A stretch of 64,000 nucleotides of DNA from positions 21,742 to 85,741 of the forward strand of contig JAEZWF010000057.1 in the NCBI GenBank assembly GCA_023420415.1. The letters run 5' to 3'. Of the stretch, positions 58,912 through 64,000 are shown one piece after another. The stretch comes from Actinomycetes bacterium. Lineage in GTDB: Bacteria > Actinomycetota > Actinomycetes > Actinomycetales > Dermatophilaceae. Under the pieces are notes generated by a model. It ran no database searches. It saw only the letters and a list, made by a program, of their open reading frames with translations, and was not told the DNA's origin. Made by a program: the position numbers and the translations under genes. Every line of letters begins with the position of its first letter. The stretch's first letter is position 1.

Positions 58912-59154
58912 TCAGCCGATGGTCTGGTCGTCGCCGATGCCGACGATCCAGAGCTTGGTGATGGTGCCGCGGTTGTCGTCGGTGGGGTCTGTGGCGTCGG
59001 TGGTCAGGTCGATGCTGACCCGCTGACCGGGGCGGACGTGCCGCAGCGCGCTGGCTGCGTACACCTCTGCGCTGAACGGCACCTCGCGCCCGTCGTCGAG
59101 CAGCACCGAGCCGGCCCCGGTCGCGTCGTCGAAGGTGTGCACGCTCGCCTGCAT
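58912..59154 (-). CDS. small cold-shock-like (OB-fold) protein
   Basis: 80 residues. VHTFDDATGAGSVLLDDGREVPFSAEVYAASALRHVRPGQRVSIDL follows the rhythm of cold-shock-type OB folds (GxGxxxLxDGxxxxF, then LRxxRPGQRV), but the aromatic RNP1/RNP2 residues of CspA are replaced. The tail NRGTITKLWIVGI is family-like. Nucleic-acid binding is therefore uncertain. cofC lies 10 bp upstream on the same strand, so they form one transcript. Confidence 0.7.
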   Translation of the reverse strand: MQASVHTFDDATGAGSVLLDDGREVPFSAEVYAASALRHVRPGQRVSIDLTTDATDPTDDNRGTITKLWIVGIGDDQTIG

Positions 59155-59164
59155 GGCCGTCACC

Positions 59165-59872
59165 CTAGTGCGCGCGGCGCGCCAGGATCGTGGCCGTCGC
59201 CGGGCCCACCCCGAGGGCGAGGGCGTGCTCGAGGTCGCCGGAGTCGTCGACGTCGGTGCGCAGCCGGGGCAGCTCGAGGTCGAGCCGCGTGTGCCCGGCC
59301 GCCTTGTGCCGCGCGGCGGACCCCTCGCCGAAGCGCGGCTCCAGCTGCCGGCCGTCGGTCGCCGTGAGCAGGACCGTGCCGGTGCCGTCGGCGTCGGGGA
59401 CAAAGGCGATGGGGTATGCCGCGGCGGCAGTGAGTGCCTGCGTCAGGTCCTCCGGTCGCAGCGCCGGCAGGTCACCCAGCAGTACCGCCACCGCGGCACC
59501 GTCCTTCCTCGCCTCCGGATTGCTTGCGTCCGCGCTTTTGGCGGTTGGGGCGACCGAATCCGCGGACGCAAGCGGGGCGCCCGAGGTGAGGGCGGCATCG
59601 CGACCGGCTGCGACGGCTGCATCGAGCCCGCCACCGGGGTCCGCGACGACCCGGACGCCGAGTCCGGTCGCCAACGCCGCCGCCCGCGGATGGGACGTGA
59701 CGACGAAGACCCGGCCAGGCGGCATACCGGAGACGACTGCCGCCAGGCAGTCCGCGGCGAACGCCAGCGCGAGCTCGGCGCGGTCGACGCCCACGGGCGG
59801 TTGGAGGCGCGACTTGGCGCCGTTGCCGCCCTTGACGGGAACGACGAGGTGCCACGAGTGGTCGCTGGTCAT
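59165..59872 (-). CDS. cofC: 2-phospho-L-lactate guanylyltransferase with in-frame palindromic insert
   Basis: 235 residues. Activates phospholactate or phosphoenolpyruvate with GTP for coenzyme F420 synthesis. The nucleotidyltransferase fold has WHLVVPVKGGNGAKSRL (nucleotide-binding Lys/Ser), DPGGGLDAAVAAGRDAAL, VLLGDLPALRPEDL (metal Asp) and PRFGEGSAARH. Between the second and third motifs a stretch ASADSVAPTAKSADAS is encoded by a 52-bp palindromic repeat (59522-59573) that also occurs between genes elsewhere, so the loop has been lengthened by insertion. The frame is kept, so the enzyme may still work. Confidence 0.88.
   Translation of the reverse strand: MTSDHSWHLVVPVKGGNGAKSRLQPPVGVDRAELALAFAADCLAAVVSGMPPGRVFVVTSHPRAAALATGLGVRVVADPGGGLDAAVAAGRDAALTSGAPLASADSVAPTAKSADASNPEARKDGAAVAVLLGDLPALRPEDLTQALTAAAAYPIAFVPDADGTGTVLLTATDGRQLEPRFGEGSAARHKAAGHTRLDLELPRLRTDVDDSGDLEHALALGVGPATATILARRAH
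59522..59573. repeat. GCTTGCGTCCGCG palindromic element, copy 4, inside cofC
   Basis: 52 bp, ends GCTTGCGTCCGCG (59522-59534) and CGCGGACGCAAGC (59561-59573). Same length as copy 2 (46346-46397), with the same GACCGAATCCGCGG-type right half. It is translated in frame as part of CofC. Confidence 0.9.
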
Positions 59873-59970
59873 CGCGTCCGATCGTCCCAGCCGTGGCGGG
59901 CCTGCTCGACACCGACCCCGGCGAACCGCGAGGATGCTCAGGCACCCGACCCGCTCGAGATGGAGACCAC

Positions 59971-60741
59971 GTGGCATCCCCAGGCCGCCGAGACCTGCCG
60001 TTCGCCTATCGGGCTGTTGTCGCGATCCTGCGGCCGATCCTCATGGTGCTGACCAAGCGTGACTGGCACGGGGCCGAGAACCTGCCGAAGACGGGCGGGT
60101 TCGTGGCGACGCCGAACCACCTGTCGTACACCGACCCGATCGTGTTCGCGCACTTCATGGTCGACAACGGGCGGCCGCCGTTCTACCTGGGCAAGGAGGG
60201 CGTCTTCCGCGCGCCGGTGCTCGGCGCGATTCTGCGTGGGGCGCAACAGATTCCGGTCTACCGCAACACGGGTCAGGCGGCCGATGCGTTCCGCGCGGCC
60301 GTGGCCGCGGTCAACGAGGGCAAGGCCGTCGGCGTCTACCCCGAGGGGACGCTCACGCGCGACCCGGACCTGTGGCCGATGACTGGCAAGACGGGGGCAG
60401 CGCGGATCGCGTTGGCGACCAAGTGCCCGGTGATCCCGGTGGCCCAGTGGGGGCCGGAGAAGCTGCTGGCGCCGTACTCGAAGAAGATCGGCTTCCTGTC
60501 GCGCAAGACGATGCACGTCACTGCGGGTCCGCCGGTTGACCTGAGCGACCTCTACGACAAGCCGATCACCGCCGCGCTGCTGCGCGAGGCAACGTCGCGG
60601 ATCATGGACGCGATCACCGCCCAGCTCGAGGAGATCCGTGGCGAGAAGGCGCCGGCCGAGCGCTTCGACCCGCGCAAGGCGGGGGTGGCGGAGACCGGCA
60701 ACTTCCGCAAGCAGGCCCGCGGGCAGCAGGAGGCGTCGTGA
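59971..60741 (+). CDS. plsC: 1-acylglycerol-3-phosphate O-acyltransferase family protein
   Basis: 256 residues, GTG start. Acyl transfer to lysophosphatidate in phospholipid synthesis, at the membrane. The acyltransferase motifs are ATPNHLSYTDPIVF (NHxxxxD, catalytic His-Asp) and VGVYPEGTLTRDPDLWPMTGKTGAARIAL (PEGT). One hydrophobic segment lies at the N-terminus (YRAVVAILRPILMVL). gpsA overlaps its stop as GTGA; the two together give phosphatidate from glycerol phosphate. Confidence 0.92.
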   Translation: MASPGRRDLPFAYRAVVAILRPILMVLTKRDWHGAENLPKTGGFVATPNHLSYTDPIVFAHFMVDNGRPPFYLGKEGVFRAPVLGAILRGAQQIPVYRNTGQAADAFRAAVAAVNEGKAVGVYPEGTLTRDPDLWPMTGKTGAARIALATKCPVIPVAQWGPEKLLAPYSKKIGFLSRKTMHVTAGPPVDLSDLYDKPITAALLREATSRIMDAITAQLEEIRGEKAPAERFDPRKAGVAETGNFRKQARGQQEAS

Positions 60742-61736
60742 CGACGGCGGCCGTTTTCGGGACGGGCTCGTGGGGCACGGCGTATGCCGCGGTGCTGGCC
60801 GACGGGGGCACGGACGTCCGCATGTGGGGGCGCCGGCAGGAGGTGGTCGACCAGGTCAATGCCGGGTCGAACGAGGACTACCTGCCGGGAATCGCACTGC
60901 CGCACGGGATCTCGGCGACGACGGACCCTGCCGAGGCGGCGGCCGGGGCTGACATCGTGGTGCTGGCGGTGCCGTCGCAGACGTTGCGGGCGAACCTGAC
61001 GGACTGGGGTTCGGTGATCCCTGGTGACGCCGCGGTGGTGTCGCTGATGAAGGGCGTCGAGCTCGGGACGACCAAGCGGATGAGCGAGGTCATAGCCGAG
61101 GTCGGGGGAGTCGCGCCGGAGCGCATCGTGGTGCTGTCGGGGCCGAACCTGGCCAAGGAGATCGCCCAGAAGCAACCGGCCGCGAGTGTCGCGGCCTGTG
61201 TCGACGAGTCAGTGGCCGAGCTGGTGGCGAAGGCGTCGAACCCGCCGTACTTCCGGCCGTACACGAACACCGATGTGGTCGGGACGGAGCTGTCGGGGGC
61301 GGTCAAGAACGTCATCGCGCTCGCGGTCGGCATGGCCGAGGGGCTCGGGATGGGCGACAACTCCAAGGCGTCGATCATCACGCGGGGCCTGGCCGAGACG
61401 ACCCGGCTCGGGATGGCGCTGGGGGCGGACCCGAAGACGTTTGCGGGGCTCGCTGGGGTCGGCGACCTCATTGCGACGTGCATGTCGCCGTTGTCGCGAA
61501 ACCGGACCTTTGGCCTGAACCTGGGGCGCGGGATGTCGGTCGAGGAGGTTGTGGCCGTGACCAAGCAGACCGCCGAGGGCGTGAAGTCCTGCGAGTCGAT
61601 CCTCCAGCTCGCCGAGGAGCATGGGGTGCGGGTGCCGATCATCGAGCAGGTCGCGGCGGTCGTGCACGACGGCCGCGCCCCCAAGGACGTCGTCGGCGCC
61701 CTCATGATGCGCGAGCTCAAGAACGAAACCGACTGA
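60738..61736 (+). CDS. gpsA: glycerol-3-phosphate dehydrogenase [NAD(P)+]
   Basis: 332 residues, GTG start overlapping the plsC stop. Reduces dihydroxyacetone phosphate to sn-glycerol-3-phosphate for phospholipids. NAD motif AAVFGTGSWGTAYAAVLADGG; VVLSGPNLAKEIAQKQPAA; catalytic Lys in LSGAVKNVIALAVGMAEGLGMGDNSKA; FAGLAGVGDLIATCMSPLSRN. Second gene of plsC-gpsA. Confidence 0.96.
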   Translation: MTTAAVFGTGSWGTAYAAVLADGGTDVRMWGRRQEVVDQVNAGSNEDYLPGIALPHGISATTDPAEAAAGADIVVLAVPSQTLRANLTDWGSVIPGDAAVVSLMKGVELGTTKRMSEVIAEVGGVAPERIVVLSGPNLAKEIAQKQPAASVAACVDESVAELVAKASNPPYFRPYTNTDVVGTELSGAVKNVIALAVGMAEGLGMGDNSKASIITRGLAETTRLGMALGADPKTFAGLAGVGDLIATCMSPLSRNRTFGLNLGRGMSVEEVVAVTKQTAEGVKSCESILQLAEEHGVRVPIIEQVAAVVHDGRAPKDVVGALMMRELKNETD

Positions 61737-61847
61737 CCCCCGCGCCGGCCCCCACGCGCCTCAGCTTTTCCGCGTCTTGCGGGAAATGTAGCTTCGCTCG
61801 GTCTACTGACCCGAGCGAACCTCAAGCTTCCCGTGTGAAGCACCCGC

Positions 61848-61860
61848 TACGGTCAAACCC
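61848..61860 (+). promoter_or_regulatory. leaderless-type -10 box of the CPT-like gene
   Basis: TACGGT (61848-61853), 7 nt, then the GTG at 61861; no ribosome site. Confidence 0.5.
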
Positions 61861-62436
61861 GTGGACTCGTCACACCATGGGCGCATCCTCCTGATCAACG
61901 GTGCGTCCAGCTCGGGCAAGAGCAGCATCGCTTTGGCCCTGCTCCCACTCATGCCGGATCCGTGGTTCTACTTCCCGGTGGATGCCCTAGGAGCCATGCG
62001 ATCGACGGCCCAGACCAGTCGGCTGATGGACGGGCAGGCGGCAGACATTCTGCGTCGGACCCGCCTTGGCTATCACCGCGCCGTCGCGGGGCTCGCATCC
62101 GCCGGAAACGACGTCGTCATGGACTACCCGCTGAGCGAGGCCTGGCGGCTGACCGACCTGCTCAAGGTTCTCGATGGGTTTGACGTCACGCTGGTGGAGG
62201 TCTGGTGCGACCCGAATGAGTTGAGTCGCCGCGAACTGGCGCGCGGTGACAGGCCGCGTGGCCTGGCACGCTCCCAGGAGCAGCAGGTCTACGCAGTTGG
62301 TGACTCCGACATCCGGGTCGATTCCACTGCCAGCTCGGCACAAGCGTGCGCCGAGCAGATACGTGCGCAACTTCCGCGGCTACACCGGCGCAAGGCGTTC
62401 GACCGACTGCGGGCGGGTGACGACGCGGCGCGTTAG
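61861..62436 (+). CDS. chloramphenicol-phosphotransferase-like P-loop kinase
   Basis: 191 residues. Walker A is LLINGASSSGKSSIALALLPLM at the very N-terminus; PWFYFPVDALGAMR and YHRAVAGLASAGNDVVMDYPLSEAWRLTDLL follow the CPT family, with DVTLVEVWCDPNELSRRELARGDRPRGLA. Family members phosphorylate small molecules including chloramphenicol, but most homologues have unknown substrates. Resistance should not be assumed. Single gene with a leaderless-type start. Confidence 0.82.
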   Translation: MDSSHHGRILLINGASSSGKSSIALALLPLMPDPWFYFPVDALGAMRSTAQTSRLMDGQAADILRRTRLGYHRAVAGLASAGNDVVMDYPLSEAWRLTDLLKVLDGFDVTLVEVWCDPNELSRRELARGDRPRGLARSQEQQVYAVGDSDIRVDSTASSAQACAEQIRAQLPRLHRRKAFDRLRAGDDAAR

Positions 62437-62456
62437 GGCGGCTCGGAAGGTGCCTC

Positions 62457-62696
62457 TCAGGACAGCAGATCCAAGTACTTCCTGCGGGCTGGCATGGCGT
62501 GGATGACCAGCTCGCCGTCGGACTCGATAACCACGACTGTCTCGAGCAGCCGTGCGCTTCGGTCGAATCCCAAGCGAAGTTCGCGACGATCCTCATCATC
62601 GTCACCCAGGGGCTCGACCCAAACCGGCCATGCAGCGGCTCGGGCTGCGTCCTCGGCGGCGACGCCGTGTTTCAGCGCATGTGGATGGACCCTCAC
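62457..62696 (-). CDS. BrnT-like putative toxin of a type II toxin-antitoxin pair
   Basis: 79 residues, GTG start overlapping the antitoxin stop (GTGA). HPHALKHGVAAEDAARAAAW corresponds to the KHG helix of BrnT-like RNases. RELRLGFDRSARLLETVVVIESDGELVIHAMPARRKYLDLL gives the beta-sheet and the terminal AMPARxKY typical of this group. The toxin call rests on this pattern and on the gene upstream. Confidence 0.75.
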   Translation of the reverse strand: MRVHPHALKHGVAAEDAARAAAWPVWVEPLGDDDEDRRELRLGFDRSARLLETVVVIESDGELVIHAMPARRKYLDLLS

Positions 62697-62926
62697 GCTG
62701 CAAAGTGGGCGAGCGCAGCGCGGATTGCCTCGGAGCGACTCATGTCCTTCCTGGCTGCGAGTTCATCGAGAGCCTGGAGCTCCTCGGCAGTGAGGCGGAC
62801 GGCAACCACCTGCATCGCCTCAGCACCACGCCCCGGGCGGCCGCGGCCTCGTCGCTTCAGTTCATCGACGTCATAGCCGGCTTCAGCCTCGTCCGCCCAC
62901 TTCTTGATCTGCTCCTCACTGACCAT
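62693..62926 (-). CDS. ribbon-helix-helix antitoxin
   Basis: 77 residues. The N-terminus MVSEEQIKKWADEAEAGYDVDELKRRGRGRPGRG would contact the toxin. The C-terminal RHH domain is MQVVAVRLTAEELQALDELAARKDMSRSEAIRAALAHF (beta-strand VVAVRL, then two helices). TACGAT lies 6 nt before the ATG on this strand, a leaderless pattern, and the short AT-rich stretch there (about 62930-62950) is the likely autoregulatory site. Confidence 0.82.
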   Translation of the reverse strand: MVSEEQIKKWADEAEAGYDVDELKRRGRGRPGRGAEAMQVVAVRLTAEELQALDELAARKDMSRSEAIRAALAHFAA

Positions 62927-63038
62927 GCTCTTATCGTATGACGAAAATGGAGGTCGAACTAGAGGTGCGACGTCAGAGGTTACGGAAGGAGGGAATGGGG
63001 ACACTCCTGTGATCGACGCTGTCCGGAAGGCCGCGGCC

Positions 63039-63992
63039 TCAGCGGGTGACGAGACGGGCCTTGGCTTCCTTGACGATGAGGTTCTGCGGGGCGCCTTCGA
63101 CGGTGACGGTGCCGGGGATCTCGATCCAGGGGCCGCCTTCGAGGCGGAACCGGCCGCCGTACGTCGTGTCGACCCGAATGGGGTAGGTGCCCGTCGACTT
63201 GTACGTCCAGGTGATGTCGCCGTCGGGGTACTTCCCGCCGAGGGAGTCGGTGGGCTCGCTGGAGTTGCCGTCGCCGTAGACGTAGACGAGTCCGCGCAGC
63301 ACCGGCTGGATCTCCAGGCGGTAGCCCATGAGAGTGGTGGTGTCGGTGTCGCCCGCTTGGACCCCGGTGCCCGGCCAGGTGGTCTGAAAGTAGGTGGGCA
63401 GGTTGACGAGGGTGACGTTGCCGACGGGCTGGATCGACAGGCCGCCCTTGGCGAAGTCGATCTGCCGGAAAGCCTGCTGGATCTGGGCGAGCGAGGGGAG
63501 CCGGTTGCCCGGGATCTGCTCGGGGAAGCAGGTGAGACCCCAGGCTGCCCAGCTGCCGTCAGCGCCCTTCACCGGCTTGCCATCCGGACCAACCATCCGC
63601 CGGAGCACGCGCGACTGGAACTGCCCGTTGTCGCACGCTGCCGCGGATGTGGCGCAGCCGGCGTCGCCGCCCTCGATGCAGTTCACCTCGGTCTTGTACT
63701 CCCAGTGCGCCACCGGTTTGCCAGCCGCCGCCGCAGCGGCCGCCTTGGCCGCACCCTTGCGGGCGTCCTCGAGTTGCTTAGCTGTCAGCGTTACCCGGGC
63801 TCCGCCGCCGGTGGACCCTCCGTTCATCGATATGTCGTCCTCCGCGTGTGCGCCAGGTGCGGGACCAGCCAGCACTAAGCCTCGATCCACCGATGGGCGT
63901 GGCGGTGTGAGGTGATCGGGCGCGTCGGAACATGAGAATGCCCCTGTGCTGCAACAGAATTGGAGTTCTTCAGGCAACAATTCACGCCGCAC
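63039..63992 (-). CDS. secreted protein of unknown function (start uncertain)
   Basis: Up to 317 residues if read from the GTG at 63992, but the first 35 residues are not protein-like. VLAGPAPGAHAEDD (about residues 40-53) looks like the end of a signal peptide (AHA cut) whose hydrophobic beginning is missing in this frame. A downstream GTG (VDRGLVLAG) or a frameshift near 63900-63930 would explain this; an ATG in another frame (63932, reading MFRRAR) fits a signal-peptide start. The mature part has an Ala/Lys helix, paired cysteines (NCIEGGDAGC, AACDNG, LTCFPE), and a beta-rich C-terminus with GDITWTYKSTGTYPIRVDTTYGG that resembles a PKD-like fold. Not recognised. Confidence 0.6.
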   Translation of the reverse strand: MRRELLPEELQFCCSTGAFSCSDAPDHLTPPRPSVDRGLVLAGPAPGAHAEDDISMNGGSTGGGARVTLTAKQLEDARKGAAKAAAAAAAGKPVAHWEYKTEVNCIEGGDAGCATSAAACDNGQFQSRVLRRMVGPDGKPVKGADGSWAAWGLTCFPEQIPGNRLPSLAQIQQAFRQIDFAKGGLSIQPVGNVTLVNLPTYFQTTWPGTGVQAGDTDTTTLMGYRLEIQPVLRGLVYVYGDGNSSEPTDSLGGKYPDGDITWTYKSTGTYPIRVDTTYGGRFRLEGGPWIEIPGTVTVEGAPQNLIVKEAKARLVTR

Positions 63993-64000
63993 GCAAGGGG

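Noticed and set aside
61861..62436. Chloramphenicol resistance gene
   Set aside because: Only family-level similarity to chloramphenicol phosphotransferase is visible; most relatives have other or unknown substrates.
1..64000. Many long open frames opposite or overlapping the called genes, Arg/Ala/Pro-rich
   Set aside because: At this GC content non-coding frames stay open by chance. Their translations lack domains and they shadow well-supported genes frame for frame.
1..64000. GTATGCCG as a KOPS- or Chi-like oriented chromosome motif
   Set aside because: Both orientations occur about equally (about 33 against 32) with no strand bias, which does not fit motifs that must be oriented toward the terminus.

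Overview
The window is high-GC actinobacterial DNA, most likely from a Gram-positive soil or water genus near the Intrasporangiaceae. The evidence is coding bias toward G/C third positions, an HU protein with a long lysine-rich (histone-H1-like) tail, an F420-pathway cofC, GatCAB-dependent Gln-tRNA formation, SigE-family sigma factors, an NdgR/LtbR-type IclR regulator beside leuCD, and many transcripts that look leaderless (TANNNT box 6-7 nt before the start codon). The genus is inference. I see no insertion sequence, phage, CRISPR array, rRNA or replication origin. The gene content is essentially chromosomal housekeeping.

Layout. 0-5.5 kb: a tandem-fused 3-hydroxyacyl-CoA dehydrogenase (cut by the window edge), an ECF sigma factor with a duplicated-domain membrane partner, and an AI-2E family permease. 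5.6-8.3 kb: crotonyl-CoA carboxylase/reductase, a methyltransferase and methylmalonyl-CoA epimerase. 8.3-11.8 kb: gatCAB. 11.8-18.6 kb: DUF937 protein, a phospholipase A2/alpha-beta-hydrolase pair, a NarL-type two-component system, a PQQ-type sugar dehydrogenase lipoprotein and a D-2-hydroxyacid dehydrogenase. 18.7-25.3 kb: BNR-repeat protein plus MoaD/ThiS-like protein, a cysteine desulfhydrase, a TetR-controlled ABC-like/YhgE-Pip pair, and SixA. 25.4-46.2 kb: a broad amino-acid region (ilvD, ilvB, ilvN, ilvC, serA, leuB, ilvE, cimA, argG) with unrelated genes between. 46.5-52.8 kb: PadR and GlxA-type regulators, a DNA-glycosylase-like protein, an FAH-family enzyme, gltX and a HAD phosphatase. 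52.8-56.3 kb: tRNA-Gln, tRNA-Glu, IclR regulator and leuCD. 56.7-64 kb: hup, murA, cofC, plsC, gpsA, a CPT-like kinase, a toxin-antitoxin pair and a secreted protein.

How the genes work together. Branched-chain amino acid synthesis dominates (IlvBN, IlvC, IlvD, IlvE, CimA, LeuB, LeuCD). Two of its transcripts carry classical attenuators: a leader peptide ending Ile-Leu-Val-Leu before ilvB and one ending Val-Ile-Ile before cimA. gltX, tRNA-Glu, tRNA-Gln(CUG) and gatCAB together give the transamidation route to Gln-tRNA. ccr, the epimerase and the 3-hydroxyacyl-CoA dehydrogenase fit ethylmalonyl-CoA/C4 acyl-CoA metabolism.

The most unusual content is small and repetitive: (i) a nearly identical 21-codon micro-ORF joined by ATGA overlaps to two unrelated genes; (ii) a roughly 195-nt leader that can fold an H-type pseudoknot before a 26-codon ORF upstream of leuB; (iii) several families of palindromic elements, one of which lies in frame inside cofC and one of which comes as pairs with an exact 49-bp spacing; and (iv) a strongly over-represented octamer GTATGCCG/CGGCATAC spread through genes and terminators.
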